NCBI RefSeq assembly: GCF_036898095.1 | Contig: NC_090761.1 | Coordinates: forward strand, 42,799,622 to 42,863,621 | Length of the DNA: 64,000 bases | Direction: 5' to 3' | Source of the DNA: Palaemon carinicauda | Lineage: Eukaryota; Arthropoda; Malacostraca; Decapoda; Palaemonidae | Shown here: positions 1 through 11,934 of the stretch, one piece after another | Layout of the letters: every line of letters starts with the position of its first letter | Position numbering within the stretch: position 1 is the first letter of the stretch | Notes under the pieces: model-generated | The model's database searches: none | Told to the model about the DNA's origin: nothing | What the model saw: the letters and a program-made list of their open reading frames with translations, nothing else | Translations under genes and position numbers: made by a program

Positions 1-1689
1 GGCTCCACTAAGAAGCCCCATAGAGTGTTGAATCTCCCTCACTACTCCGAAACCAACCCCTCCGCATATGCCCATGGTAAATGGGAAACTATTTGTCTCG
101 GAGACGTTGGGGCCAAACTGTTTGAAGACCTTGAGTTCTGGCCTAACTTTTCAGCTTGCCCAGACTGTTACGTGAGACTGCAGGATGAACATGCATCCCA
201 TGACGAAACGGTACCCAAAGAGGTCATTGTCTTCGAGCATGACAAAGTGCAAGCCATCCTCCTGAGAATCTTGGAAGGATCCAAGTAAACCAACTCCAAA
301 GTCTCAGCACTGAGCAAGAGACATCCTACCTTTCTTGCTCCTTCCTCCATCTCTTTCCCCTTTTCGGAGAAAGCACTAGATTTTGCCGTCAAGGTAGTCG
401 ACGAGAGAAAACCCTGCCCGACCCTAGAGGAATGCAAACCATTCTCTCTAGCACTGCCTACCTGCGAGGAGAATTGGAAGGATGTCCACCTAACATTCTC
501 CGTCTCTAAGTTGGATCCAGAGAAAGCAGGCCAGCAGTTCAATGAGAACCTTCCGAAGTTGCCAGACCATCTTCTGAGTCGGGAACAGGAAACGAAGGAG
601 AGACTTGCGGCCTCCCTTTCTCATCAGAACTGCCTGAAATTGAGTGCAGGTCTACAGAATGCCCCAGAAATGTTCATCTTCCTGGCTAAGTCTCACATGG
701 GTACCCTTGTAAAAGACTTATATGCTTTCCTCAGAGCGAGGAGAGCCTACAGAGAGTTTGTTTTGGCCTCAGCGACCATAAGACACAAACCAAGGAAGCT
801 GATTACCTCGAGCACCTGAGGTAAACACCTTTTCCCACAGGAACGGATCCAAGAGATCATAGCCAGAACAGCCACGGAGAACAGGGACCTTCTCCAAAAG
901 TGGGGCTTGAGCTCTAAGAGGTCCTCAGCCCAAGAATAAAAAGGCATGGACATGACGCAGACCTGCACACCTTCCTGCTTATTGAGAAAGTCTTTCAAGA
1001 TTTTCGGTGATCAATCTATACTGAAGAAGTTTTTTAATTCTTTCATTCTACCTTGTTTTGAGTATTGTTCTCCTGTCTGGTGTTCAGCTGCTGATTCTCA
1101 TCTTAATTTGTTGGACAGAAACTTACGGTCTATTAAATTTCTTATTCCTGATCTAGATATTAATCTCTGGCACCGTCGTTCAATTAGTTCATTATGCATG
1201 TTGCATAAGATTTTTCATAACTCTGACCATCCTTTACATTCAGATCTCCCAGGACAATTCTATCCTGTTCGTAATACTAGGCAGACAGTTAATTCTAATA
1301 GCCAGGCCTTCTCCATCACGAGGCTCAATACTACGCAGTACTCTAGAAGTTTTATTCCAGCTGTGACCAAGTTGTGGAATGATCTTCCTAATCGGGTGGT
1401 TGAATCAGTAGAACTTCAAAAGTTCAAAGTTGGAGCAAATGCTTTTTTGTTGACCAGGCGGACATGAGTCTTTTTATAGTTTATTTATGACATATTTGTT
1501 TTTGTTGTTGTTAATAGTTTATATATGACATGTCTGTTTTGACGTTGTTACTTATTTTAGAATGATTTATTGTTAATTTGTTCTCTTCATTTATTTATTT
1601 CCTTATTTCCTTTCCTCACTGGGCTATTTTTCCCTGTTGGAGCCCCTGGGCTTATAGCATCTTGCTTTTCCAACTAGAGTTGTAGCTTG

Positions 1690-1720
<31 letters not shown>

Positions 1721-1935
1721 TGACCACGATGTCTCAGACCACCTTCCAGATGGTCCCTCAACAACTGGTAGCCCAGTCGCCAGTGTTTAACCCTAACTAT
1801 GAGGGGCAGTCGACTTCCTTTCACCCTAGTCAAAAAGGAAAAGGCCCTAAGAGAAGTTCTCCCGGATGTAACTCCTCTCGGGGCCGAGGAGGACGTGGTC
1901 GTGGAAACAAATCAGCAGGACCCCCCAAGCAATGA
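1..1935 (+). pseudogene. DIRS gag, copy A, broken and split by a LINE
   Basis: Capsid-like (Gag) remnant, matched by eye to the gag genes of copies B, C, D and F. One frame reads from base 25 to 819 with in-frame stops at 286-288 and 817-819. The second replaces the Trp of the family motif H-E-P-x-K-L-I-x-S-x-x-W-G-K-x-L-F-P. A LINE fragment occupies about 985-1727. The C-terminal tail then resumes (1728-1935) with Gln/Pro-rich sequence and an RG-rich end (SSRGRGGRGRG) before the TGA at 1933-1935. RG-rich tails are typical of RNA-binding proteins and recur in the other gag copies. Not functional. Confidence 0.8.
985..1727 (+). mobile_element. 5'-truncated LINE (CR1/Jockey-like RT C-terminus) with (AAT)n tail
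   Basis: An open frame from 985 to 1467 gives the C-terminal end of a non-LTR reverse transcriptase, with the typical F-E-Y-C-S-P-V-W, R-R-S-I-S-S-L-C-M-L and F-I-P-A-V-T-K-L-W-N-D-L-P motifs. A 3' UTR of about 230 bp and an (AAT)n tail at about 1695-1722 follow. The same 3' segment occurs at 40478-41058 (reverse) and 11935-12096. It interrupts gag of copy A. The exact left junction and the target duplication are unclear because gag has diverged. Clade assignment rests on motif memory only. Confidence 0.75.
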
Positions 1936-1936
1936 G

Positions 1937-3766
1937 TGACTCCAGGTAGGAGGCAGACTGTATTACTTTCGAGATCGCTGGACCTTCGATCCCTGGGCCC
2001 ACAGCCTAATCACGAATGGACTCGGATGGAAATGGAACAGAACTCCACCCCATTTTCCAGAATTCTTCCAACACTTCACCCCCTTGTTGGATGAATATAC
2101 CTCAGAACTCTTGAACAAGAAGGTAATAAGGAAAGTGAAGTCCATCAAATTCCAGGGAAGGCTGTTTTGTTTTCCCAAGAAAGACTCAGATAAACTCAGA
2201 GTCATTCTAGACTTGTCTCCACTCAAGAAGTTCATTGAGAACAACAAGTTTCGGATGCTTACTTTGCAACACATGAGGACCCTTCTACAAAAAGGGGCGT
2301 ACACAGTCTCAATAGACCTAGGAGAAGCTTACTGACATCTTCCAATGAGTCGCCCTTTCTCCTCCTACCTAGGATTCAAGCTACAGAAGAAGTTTGTCTT
2401 CAGAGCAATGCCCTTCGGACTGAACACAGCCCCAAGGATATTCACGAAGCTAGCACACATAATCGTCCAGCAGCTACGCGCCGAAGGAGTTCAAGTGGTA
2501 GCATAACTAGACGATTGGCTGGTATGGGCAGCATTCAAGACTACTTGTCTGCAGGCAGCCAACAAGGTGATCCAGTTCCTGGAACACCAGGCTTCAAGAT
2601 CAATCGCAAGAAGTCTTGCCTTTCTCCAGCTCAGAAGTTCCACTGGCTAGGAATCCAAAGGGATTTAAAGTCACAACACCTCTCCAATCCATCCAAGAAG
2701 AGGAGAGAGATAGTGGGAGCTGTCAAGAGACTAATCCGTCACAAGAGGATTTCAAGATGCCAACAGGAAAGAGTATTGGGCTCTCTCCAGTTCGCAGCAG
2801 TGACAGACCCCGTGCTAAAAGCACGTCTAAAAGATGCACCAGGAGTCTGGAGAAGATACGCATCAAACGCTCGAAGAGATCAACTATGGTTGACCCCGAC
2901 CCTGTTGCGCAAGCAGTTAAGGACGTGGTAAACAGCCAAGAGCCTAGCACGGACAATTCCCCTGCAACCACCACAACCATCAGTGGTGATAGACACCATC
3001 GCCTCCTCGGAAGGACGGGGAGGCCATTCTCACGAGAGAAAAGTGTAAGGGAATTGGTCGCACCAGTTCAAAACCTCTCATATCAACATTTTTGAAGCTC
3101 TGGTAGTTTTTCTGACATTGAAGAAACTATCCCCTCGCAGAGCAATCTACATCAGATTGGTCCTGGGCAACAAAGTGATAGTAAAATGTCTAAATCGACA
3201 AGGCTCGAGATCACCTCACATCAACCATGTGATATTAGTCACCTTCTACCTGGGAAGGAAGAAGGGATGGCACCTATTAGCAGTTCACCTACAAGGGTTC
3301 CGCAACGTGACGGCGGACGCTCTTTCCAGGCAAAAGCCCATAGAGACAGAATAGTCGCTAGACGCAGACCCATTTTCCTTCATCTCGGAAAAACTCCCGG
3401 AACTGCAGATCGACCTCTTCGCAACGAGTGACAAGAAGCTACCTCGTTATGTAGCCCCTTATATGGACCCTCAACCATAGGCGATGGATGCCATGTCCCT
3501 CGACTAGAACAGGTGGAATCGCATTTACCTGTTTTCACCAACCAATCTCCTGCTAAGAGTCCTCGACAAGCTAAGATCCTTCAGAGGGACAGCAGCAGTA
3601 GTGGTCCCAAGTGGGCCAAAAGTAACTGGTTCCCTCTAGTTCTAGAGCTGAAACTGAAGCTGGTTCCTCTGCCGGATCCAGTATTATCTCAATTGATTCA
3701 GAAGTCGACTGTCTACGCTTCATCCTCGAGAGCCAACAACCTACATCTCATGATTTTCTCGCCCTA
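1937..3766 (+). pseudogene. DIRS reverse transcriptase / RNase H / methyltransferase-like ORF, copy A
   Basis: Begins right after gag with V-G-G-R-L-Y-Y-F, the same start seen in D and F. RT fingers read K-F-Q-G-R-L-F and V-I-L-D-L-S-P-L. A stop follows the motif A region near 2335. In the catalytic box the Tyr codon of Y-L-D-D is TAA (2504-2506). A frameshift follows near 2580. RNase H pieces at about 2960-3350 keep N-V-T-A-D-A-L-S-R. The methyltransferase-like segment (about 3410-3766) keeps K-L-P-R-Y-V-A-P-Y and Y-L-F-S-P-T-N-L-L. Several stops and frame changes make it a pseudogene. Confidence 0.82.
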
Positions 3767-4730
3767 ATGGCGAACAAAAAGTTTGGTATCTCGAAGGATA
3801 AAGTTGACTTCATCGAAACGTATAAGTCAAGTTTGACTAGGATACAACATGAATCATCATGGAAGAAATGGGTTTCCTTTGTTAAAACAAGGAAACCGAC
3901 AGAAATATCGATAGATTTCTGTCTCACATTCTTCATATACCTACACGAACAAGGCCTGGATTCTACTACGATTACCTCTAGTAAGTCGGCCCTGGCTAGA
4001 CCACTTCGGTACGCCTTTGAAGTGGACCTCTCTAGAGAAATATTTAATAAGATCCCAAAAGCATGCGCTAGACTCAAGCCACCAACCCCACGAAAGCCCA
4101 TCACGTGGTCTTTGGAGAAAGTCTAGCACTATTCTTCGAACCTAAACAATGAGGATTGTACGCTAAAGGATCTAACACAGAAAGTAATTTTTCTGTTTGC
4201 AATAGTCTCTGGGGTTAGGTTAGTGAAATAGTGGCCTTATCCAGAAACAAAGGCCATATTCAGTTCCTAGACACAGGAGAACTGAACCTCTTTCCTGATC
4301 CTGCCTTTCATGCAAAGATTGAGCTACCCACTTAAAGGTGGGGTCCTTGTAGAATCTGTTCACTGAAGGAAGATGCCTCTCTGTGCCCAGTAGAATGTCT
4401 TAAGGTCTATCATCGGAGAACTTCAGACTTCAAGAGAGGACAGCTCTTCAGAGGCAAAACTTCAGGATCAAACCTATCCCTAAGACAACTGAGAGCGAAG
4501 CTCACCTACTTTATCCGTAGAGCGGATCCTGACAGTACACCCGCAGGTCACGATCCGAGGAAAGTTGCTTCTTTGTTGAACTTTTTTCAAAATATGGACT
4601 TTGAAAGACTCCACTCATACACTGGGTGGAGATTATCCAGGGTCTTCTACAAACACTATGCGAAGCAAGTACATGAAATAAAACATTTTGTGGTGGCAGC
4701 GAGTAGTGTTATTAAACCTGTCGTCTAGTG
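3767..4730 (+). pseudogene. DIRS tyrosine recombinase, copy A
   Basis: An open stretch (3767-4126) encodes the N-terminal core-binding part of the recombinase: S-S-W-K-K-W-V-S-F-V-K-T, then a helix ending K-A-C-A-R-L-K-P-P. A stop sits at 4124-4126. Downstream, pieces of the catalytic domain are visible in several frames: the S-G-V-R region near 4210, a degraded H-x-x-R box near 4550 and the K-H-Y-A-K-Q tyrosine region near 4650. In intact relatives this enzyme joins a circular cDNA to the target without an integrase. Here it is plainly dead. Confidence 0.8.
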
Positions 4731-5449
4731 CAGCGATGAACAGTGGACTGTTTTGGGACTCATCGTGTGCATAGGTACACTTACCTTCTAGGGCAAATCA
4801 CAACAATGATTAACATACTGTTCCATATAGGTGCATATCTAACCAATAACACCAGTGCCGAGTGAACGTTTGCGTCACAGTGTTAATGAATTTCCAAAAA
4901 TCTGTACAAGTCAGACAAATTTGGTTTCACATTTCCATTGAGTGTCATTATTCTGATAATTAAATTACACATTTTTTCTACAGGAGAAAATATGGACCCT
5001 GATGTGTTTAAATGCTGGATCTGATTCATACTCTATTGTAACTACATTTGATAATTTAGTTGCAAAATAAAAATACTAAAACGTATTTGCGTCTTATTAC
5101 TGCTATCTAAGTTAGAGAAAAATAAAACATGCTAGAGTTTTATTTAATCCCTATAAGGGCCTAAAACTTGAAATCAGGATACAGATTTCCATGGTAAGTG
5201 AAATGTAAGCTCTAAAGTTTTACTTTCTGTTCCTACGGAAATTCAATCCTTGAATCCTTATTGTTGATGTCGACACTTTCCCTGAAGGGGGCAGGAAGCA
5301 CTAAACCAACTCCAGGCTTAGTGGAAATGACAGTAACCTGGAATTTCACATATAAGTCTAGTAGACCAGATAAGGAAATCCATTCAAGGTAGAAGGCACA
5401 TACACAAACCCATAGCTATAGTAATTTCAAGTTAATTCTCTAGTATGCT

Positions 5450-5543
5450 TCCATCAGAATGACATGGCCAGAGCCCAAAAAATGGATTTTGAGCAAAGTG
5501 AAAAATCTATTTTTGGGTGAGAGTGCCATGTCGTCCTGATGGA
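5450..5543 (+). repeat. Internal complementary region (ICR), copy A
   Basis: Reads (near-)complement of the left terminus (CCATCAG..GAC..CATGGCC..GAGCCCAAAAAA), then complement of the right terminus (CGGATTTTGAGC..GTG..AAAAATCTATTTTTGGGTGAGAG and CATGTCGTCCTGATGG). It is the head-to-tail join of both element ends. This is the diagnostic ICR of DIRS elements, thought to template completion of the ends through a circular intermediate. The 720 bp between YR and the ICR (4731-5449) show no gene. Confidence 0.82.
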
Positions 5544-5941
5544 CCCACCCTTTTGCTGACCCCTCCCAAAATTACTTTATCTGCAGTCATTTCTGCTTAA
5601 CGACAAAAGGAATGGCGTCGCGGTAGTAGTAGGGATGAAGGTCCACCGGGTACCTAGAACGGCACCCCCTTCTTTTGCCACTCTTCCCCCTTACATCAAA
5701 GAGTTAAATCTATTCGGGGTGAAGAATGCTATGTGTCGTATCTAGAATACATCCCCTGATATTATGCGATATCCTTTATTGGATACTCGCGCCAGGAGTT
5801 AGAATCCTGGAGACCTTCGGTTTAATTCTCTGGGAGTATCACTGTAGCAAATATCATTAGAAAGCTACCTAAGGGAACCTTCCATCAGGACGACATGGCA
5901 CTCTCACCAAAAAATAGATTTTTCACTTTGCTCAAAATCCG
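5544..5941 (+). repeat. Right inverted terminal repeat, copy A
   Basis: About 400 bp, ending ..CCATCAGGACGACATGGCACTCTCACC..AAATAGATTTTTCACTTTGCTCAAAATCCG. The same sequence appears, by eye, in reverse complement at the low-coordinate end of copy C (23665-24065) and in the same orientation as the left repeat of C at about 34200-34495. That match fixes its terminal-repeat role. Confidence 0.8.
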
Positions 5942-5950
5942 TTATTTATT

Positions 5951-6085
<135 letters not shown>

Positions 6086-6349
6086 CTGTATGTATATAGT
6101 ATTATTTCATCATACAGTTATTTCTCTGATTTCTTTGCAATTTGGGAGTTTTTAACTGCTTCTTCAGATCTAGCATTCATATTATATCAGTTGAACATGA
6201 TATTACTATGTCCTAGTAAATAACTATTGTAATGGTTATCACTGTTTAACAGTAAACAAAGCTCTGCATAACTGAAATACAGTTAACAGTCAAGAGAATT
6301 TTATCTTATTTGTAATATCATATACAGTATATACTGTGGCCACTGGGGC

Positions 6350-9300
6350 AAAACAACAACTACAAAAGCACCAACGTATCCCTGCGTGATGTTAGAGGCA
6401 ACTAAAAGGGACGGGGCGAGGGGGCTGGGAACCCCCTCTCCTGTATTATAAACTCCTGTGAGACATCGAAGATGTGGAGCTGGGGAGAGAGTGACTGCTC
6501 TCCACACTCTAGTTTTGGGGTGTCTGAATGTATGTGGAAGTAGTATGATAGAGAGTAAAAGATATGAGATTGGAAGTATGTTTAGTAATTGAAGGAGGGA
6601 TATATTGGCTTTGTGTGAGACAAATATAAAAGGAAAAGGTGAAGTGATGTTTAGTGGAATGACTGGTAGTGTCTGGGATGGAAAGGAGAAGAGCAAGAGA
6701 GGGTGTGGCTTTATTACTGAGTGAATAGATGACAGGTAAAGTAGTGGAATGGTAGGAGATATAATAAAGGTTAATGTGGGTAAGGGTTAGGTTGGGTAGG
6801 GAATGTTGGTCTTTTGTTAGTGTGTATAGGCCAGATTGTGAAAAAAGTGAAGAGCAGAATGAGTTCTGGAATGAATTAACTAGGTATGTAGAAGGACTGG
6901 GTAGAAGGAATTATGTAGTTGTCATGGGTGACTTAAATGCTAGAGTGGGCGCTGGAGAGGTAGAAAGTGTCACTGGGAAGTATGGCGTACCAGGTGAAAA
7001 TGAGAGTGGTGAGAGGCTGGTAGATATGTGTTGAACAAAAGATAGTGATAAGTTCTAGCTTTTTCAAAAAGAAAGATAAAAACAAGTATACATGGGTAAG
7101 AGTGGCAAATGAAAGAGTGGTAGAAAGGGCGTTAATGGATTATGTGTTGATAACTAAAAGAATGCTAGGAAGATTGAAAGACGTGCACGTGTTTAGGGGT
7201 ATGGCTAACGGTATGTCTCATTTTTTGGTGGAAGGAAAATTAGTTGTAGCAAAAGAATGGGGGAATAGAGTAGGTGGATGTAAAAGGGAGCTAGTGAGGG
7301 TTGAAGAGCTAATAAAACCGGGGGTGAAAAGTAAATATCAAGAAAGGTTGAAAATGGCATATGACGAAGTGAAAGTAAGAGAAACTGGTAATTTAGAGGA
7401 GGAGTGGAAGTTAGTAAAAGAAAATTTTGTTGGGATTGCAAGTGATGTGAGTGGCAAGAAGTTTGTTGGAGGCAGCATGAGGAAGGGCAGTGAATGGTGG
7501 AATGAAGAAGCGAAGTTAAAAGTGGAAGAGAAAAAGAGGGCACTTGAAGAATGACTGCAGAGTAATAGTGTAGAGAAGTATGAAAGCTATAGAGAGAAAA
7601 ATGTGGAAGTAAAGCGCAAGGTAACTGAGGCAAAGAGGGCGGCTGACCTGAGATGGGGTCAAGGATTGGGTCATTCATATGAAGAGAATAAGAAGAAGCT
7701 TTGGAAAGAAGTGAACACAGTAAGGAAGGCTGGTTTGAGACTTGAAGAGACAGTGAAAGATGGAAATGGAAGGTTGTTAAAAGGAGAGGAGGCAAGGAAA
7801 ATGTTGGCTGAATATTTCGAAAGTTTACTGAATGGTAAGGATAAAAGGGAGGCAGATATAATTGCTGTTGCAGGTGTTGAGGTGCCAGTGATGGGAGATG
7901 AGAATGAGAGAAAGATCATAAGAGAGGAAGTGAGGAGAGCACTAGATGAAACGAGAGTAGGAAAAGCACCTGGTATGGATAGTGTGAGAACTGAGATGTT
8001 AATGGAAGGGGGTGTGACTGTACTTGAATGTTTGGTTTCACTGTTTAATATGTGTTTTGTGTTGTCAATAGTACCAGTGGATTGGGTTTGTGCCTGTATT
8101 GTACCACTATATAAGGGTAAGGGAGATGTGCATGAGTGTTGTAATTCAAGGGGTATCAGTTTGTTGAGTTTGGTTGGAGAAGTGTATGGAAGAGTACTAA
8201 TTAATAGGATTAAGGATAATACAGAGAATGCAATCTTAGAAGTACAGGGTTGTTTTAGAAAAGTTAGGGGATGTACGAATCAGATTTTTACAGTTAGGCA
8301 GATATGTGAGAAATATCTAGCAAAAGGTATCGAGGAGTATGTTGCGATTATGGATCTGGAGAAAGTGTATGATAGAGTTGATAGGGAAGCGATGTGGAAT
8401 CTGATGAGGTTATATGGAATTGGTGGAAGGTTGTTGTAAGCAGTGGAAAGTTTCCACAAAGGTAGTAAAGCAAGTGTTAGGATAGAAAATGAAGTGAGCG
8501 ATTGGTTTCCAGTGAGAGTGGGGCTGAGACAGGGATGTGTGCTGTCGCCATGGTTGTTTTTAACTTGTCTGTTGATGGAGTGGTGGGAGAGGTGAATGCT
8601 CGAGTCCGTAGACGAGGATTGAAACTGATAGACGAGAATGATCATGAATAGGAGGTAAATTAGTTGTTGTTTGCGGATGATACTGTACTGGTTGCCGACT
8701 CGGAAGAGAAGCTTGGCCAATTAGTGATAGAATTTGGAATGGTATGTGAGAGAAGGAAGTTGGGAGTTAATGAGGATAAGAGTAAGGTTATGAGATGTAC
8801 AAAAAGGGAAGGTAGTGCGAGGTTGAATGTCATGTTGAATGGATAGTTACTTGAGGAAGTAGATCAGTTTCAGTACTTGGGGTCTGTTGTTGCAGCAAAT
8901 GGTGGAGTGGAACCAGATATACGTCAGGGAATGAATGAAGGATGCAAAGTGTTGGGGGCAGTGAAGGGAGTGGTAAAGAATAGAGGGTTAGGGATGAATG
9001 TAAAGAGAGTTCTGTATGAGAAAGTGATTGTACCAACTGTGATGTATAGATTGGAGTTGTGGGGAATGAAAGTGACGGGAAGACAGAAATTGAATGTGTT
9101 TGAGATGAAGTATCTGAGGAGTATGGCTGGTGTATCTCGAGTAGATAGGGTTAGGAACGAAGTAGTGAGGGTGAGTGGATATGAATGTGTTGAGGTGGTT
9201 TGGCCATGTTAAGAGAATGGAAAATGGCTGTCTGCTAAAGAAGGTGATGAATGCAAGAGTTGATGGGAGAAGTACAAGAGGAAAGCCAAGGTTTGGGTGG

Positions 9301-9645
9301 ATGGATGGAGTAAATAAAGCTCTGGGTGATAGGAAAATAGATGTGAGAGGCAAGAGAGTGTGCTAGAAATAAGAATGAATGGCGAGCAATTTTCCAGTAG
9401 GCCCTGCTGCTTCCTCCGATCGCCTTGGATGACCACGGAGGTAGCAGCAGTAGGGGATTTAGAGTTATGAAGCTTCATCTGTAGTGGATAATGGGGGAGG
9501 GTAGGCTGTGGCACCCTAACAGTACCAGCCGAACTCGGTTGAGTCCCTCGTCAGGCTGGGAGGTATGTTGAGAAGGTCCCCTTCTTTTCATTTGTTTGAT
9601 GTCGGCCACCCCCCAAAGTTGGGGAAGTGACTTGGCATATATATA
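6350..9645 (+). mobile_element. RTE-like LINE, copy 1, near full length but decayed
   Basis: A 5' UTR-like block with G/C-rich sequence (GGCGAGGGGGCTGGGAACCC) is followed by an AP-type endonuclease, a reverse transcriptase and a short 3' UTR ending ..CCAAAGTTGGGGAAGTGACTTGGCATATA. The same coding and 3' sequence returns at 24938-27690 as a 5'-truncated copy. The insertion lies 3' of the adhesion GPCR exons and on the opposite strand. The 5' boundary is approximate. Confidence 0.82.
6500..9420 (+). pseudogene. RTE-like endonuclease-reverse transcriptase polyprotein, copy 1
   Basis: Endonuclease motifs: D-I-L-A-L-C-E-T near 6600, V-Y-R-P-D near 6825, G-D-L-N-A-R-V-G at about 6930 and K-Y-T-W-V-R near 7090. 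The usual S-D-H box is only S-H (near 7215): compared with copy 2, one GAT codon is missing. RT motifs: G-K-A-P-G-M-D (about 7960), I-V-P-L-Y-K-G-K-G (about 8100), motif A M-D-L-E-K-V-Y-D-R-V (8350) and motif C F-A-D-D-T-V-L-V-A-D (8670). The C-terminus has W-F-G-H-V and R-G-K-P-R-F-G-W-M-D-G (9190-9310). Stops or shifts near 7034, 7552, 8439, 8560 and 8846 break it. Endonuclease and RT would drive target-primed reverse transcription in an intact copy. Confidence 0.83.
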
Positions 9646-10217
9646 GACAAAAAGTACAAAATAGATGTTATTAATTTGGTTGCTTGGTTGGTAACATAAA
9701 ATCATTTTGCAACCAATGTATAGGTAGTATCAGACAGAAATAATAATGATGACAATTATATTACTCAAAAGGGTTTTTCTGTTAAAGTATTAATTTGTAA
9801 TCTTCCTCTACAGAATATAAATACTGCATAGTAAAAGATTGATGCACAATACCGAAACAGATAACTTCTCACTTGATAATATGCAAGACAAATCTGAAAG
9901 TTACAGAAAATCGCTGCAAAATATCTTCGAGGGAAATGAGGACAAACTTATCAATCTTATGGGAGACTAGGATTTCTTTGCACAAAGCATATCACACAAA
10001 ATTTCCTAGAATTTCATTCTCATTTCATGAAGTTGATGTTGGCTTTACAAATATATACATTTCTTGTGCCAATGGCCAAAATAAAAATGGTTATTCATGC
10101 CAGTGAAAAGCCTGAAAAACATGTAATATAAATAACAAACTGCTATATCATAATTTTACTGTAATTACATATGCAAATTTTATATCTTACTATATAGTCA
10201 TGGGTTTAATCACTTAC
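9646..10217. other. Non-coding stretch downstream of the GPCR TM7 exon
   Basis: AT-rich sequence with no convincing exon. The next 3' exon of the receptor (cytoplasmic tail) should lie here or further left on the minus strand, but I could not find a splice acceptor followed by a plausible frame. Confidence 0.5.
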
Positions 10218-10342
10218 CTTATCCATTATAATTTCCTTAAGTTCACGTCTCACATCTAGATCTAGGATTATTCCAAATAAAAGTAAACTGACCCCTTGGA
10301 GAGAATTAAACACAGTGAATACTATTGATAGTTGGCTAAGGG
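10218..10342 (-). CDS. Adhesion GPCR exon: transmembrane segment 7
   Basis: 125-nt exon with acceptor TTTCTTTACAG before 10342 and donor AAG|GTAAGTG after 10218. It enters with two bases that complete an Ala codon begun in the upstream exon and leaves in phase 0. It encodes a TM7 containing V-F-N-S-L-Q-G, the hallmark N-x-x-Q-G box of class B2 adhesion receptors, then D-V-R-R-E-L-K-E, a typical start of helix 8. The product is a plasma-membrane receptor signalling through G proteins. Ligand and subfamily cannot be told from this fragment. Downstream tail exons were not found. Confidence 0.87.
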
Positions 10343-10499
10343 CTGTAAAGAAAGAATGATTGAAATTAATAATCATCTAGTATTGCAAAAGTGTCAGCAT
10401 CTGCCCTGAGAAAATACAGCTATGCAGGAATACAACAAACAATAAACTTCATAAGGAAAATTCCATAATTTATACTGCGTTGAAACACTGTTAAGGTTT

Positions 10500-10830
10500 A
10501 AAGTCACTCATGAATGGCAGAGACAAGGGACAGTGACAGTGCCCCAGAGACTGACCCTATCTACAAGCGATCAATGCCTAAGGCTCCTCTCCACCCAATT
10601 TAGAACCATTGAGGTCCCGGCAATGGGTGCTGATGACTCAGCAGGTAAACCTATAGGCTCCCTTAAAACGCCCATCCTTAGCTCACATGGATGGTGTGGT
10701 TGCAGATACTACAAGAAACTATCAAGCTTGTAAGGGTTTTGAACACCAGTCCAGCAGATTGTCAGGCATGGATGTTTCCAATAGACTACCCACAACCCAG
10801 TGGAATCATGCAAAACACTTCCCTGACTAA
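10500..10830 (-). repeat. SINE-like dispersed repeat (tRNA-derived, degraded)
   Basis: Sequence such as AGAGACAAGGGACAGTGACA, GCTGATGACTCAGCAGGTAA and CATCCTTAGCTCACATGGAT looks like a repeat I recognise as common in decapod introns, whose reverse strand carries a box-B-like GGTTCGAGTCC. Here that box is degraded (near 10738-10755). It lies in the intron between the TM7 and TM6 exons. The identification comes from memory and is unverified. Short open frames inside it have no known product. Confidence 0.45.
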
Positions 10831-11251
10831 TCCAAAGGTACAAGTAAAGGATTTAGATGATGGAAGTCACAAACTCTTGTAAATAAAAGAAAACTAGAGT
10901 AAATATTTTGCTAAGGGAGTCCAAGTCCAAAATGTCTAGTGAATATATCAAAAGACTTCTTAGTTCTTTAATTTGGAGCCATTCAAGCATTTTTCATTGA
11001 CTATCATGCACAAGTTCATATGTAACAAAGTGCAAAGCAATATCGTTTAATATGTGGATGTACACTTCAAATGGCAATCATATGCTAGAAAAAATTTATT
11101 CTGGCCTTAACATATTCAAGAGCGCAAACAAACTATATATATCATGGGCTACCTACCATTTTGCTTACATATCAGTAACACTTACTATGTATGCATCAAT
11201 GCATATACATCATAAACAAAGATATAAACGCACATATATAAAACAATATAC

Positions 11252-11423
11252 CTGCGGTCATATATAAGAAGCCAAAACTCCATGTGAGTCCAAGGATGAT
11301 GAATATGGTGATAGATCCAATGAATTTATAGCAGGTAGGTCTGTTGCTGTTTGCTCGAGAATCCCCAACTGCACGGCTTTTGCAAACGATGTGCATGACC
11401 ATGGCGAAAGCTACCGTATTAAT
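11252..11423 (-). CDS. Adhesion GPCR exon: TM5 end, intracellular loop 3, TM6
   Basis: 172-nt exon. Acceptor ATCATTTACAG precedes 11423 and donor GCAG|GTATATTG follows 11252. It enters in phase 0, matching the donor of the exon at 22291, and leaves in phase 1, matching 10342. It starts I-N-T-V-A-F-A-M-V-M (end of TM5), continues through a basic loop 3, and ends with TM6 I-F-I-I-L-G-L-T-W-S-F-G-F-L. The G-L-T-W-x-F-G motif is diagnostic of adhesion GPCRs. It is separated from the preceding exon by a 10.9-kb intron that holds DIRS copy B. Confidence 0.9.
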
Positions 11424-11470
11424 CTGTAAATGATACAGATTGTTAATATTTCTATTTGCTGTATTACCTA

Positions 11471-11471
<1 letters not shown>

Positions 11472-11555
<84 letters not shown>

Positions 11556-11588
11556 CTCTTATATATATATATATATATATAAAATATG

Positions 11589-11640
<52 letters not shown>
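11472..11640. repeat. Compound (CT)n-(TA)n microsatellite
   Basis: Roughly 44 CT units (11472-11559) run directly into TA units (11560-11640). It lies about 50 bp upstream of the acceptor of the TM6 exon, on the receptor's strand as (GA)n-(TA)n. Confidence 0.97.
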
Positions 11641-11644
<4 letters not shown>

Positions 11645-11934
11645 TATGAACATATAAACATTATACATATCTATAAACAGTCAGCCCTCAGTATTAGCTG
11701 GTTCCATAATTGAGCACTTGATCTTTTGGGATACAGAAAACAGTATAAACTATGAATTAAAAAAAAATCACGTTTTCGTGGTTTCACGATTAGTACTCTC
11801 ATGCCCCGATGTTTTAAAAACCAACCGCACTCCTTTGCACCAGGCCTTCTTAGTGCCAGCCCATCTCTCGCTGACAAATATGCATGAAAGCTTTATGGCT
11901 AATACTATACATGTTAAGTTTTTATAGTTTATAA

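Larger units (their letters stand above)
1..5941 (+). mobile_element. DIRS-type YR retrotransposon, copy A (family 1), 5' end outside the window
   Basis: Gag, RT/RNase H/methyltransferase-like and tyrosine recombinase (YR) remains run in the same order as in DIRS1-like elements. They are followed by about 0.7 kb of non-coding sequence, an internal complementary region (5450-5543) and a right inverted terminal repeat ending in CAAAATCCG at 5941. The left terminal repeat and leader lie before base 1. The copy is decayed, with nonsense codons in gag, in RT (including the YLDD tyrosine) and in YR, and a LINE fragment inserted in gag. The right end abuts a (TA)n tract. The YR domain rather than an integrase separates it from LTR elements. 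Confidence 0.88.

Noticed and set aside
6301..6696. 131-codon minus-strand frame
   Set aside because: Antisense to the RTE 5' UTR and endonuclease start; no independent support.
7205..7795. 196-codon minus-strand frame
   Set aside because: Antisense shadow of the RTE polyprotein, as are similar frames at 8280-8720, 8988-9353 and 26836-27507.
10533..10882. Two short plus-strand frames
   Set aside because: They lie in the SINE-like repeat and have no known domain or splice context.
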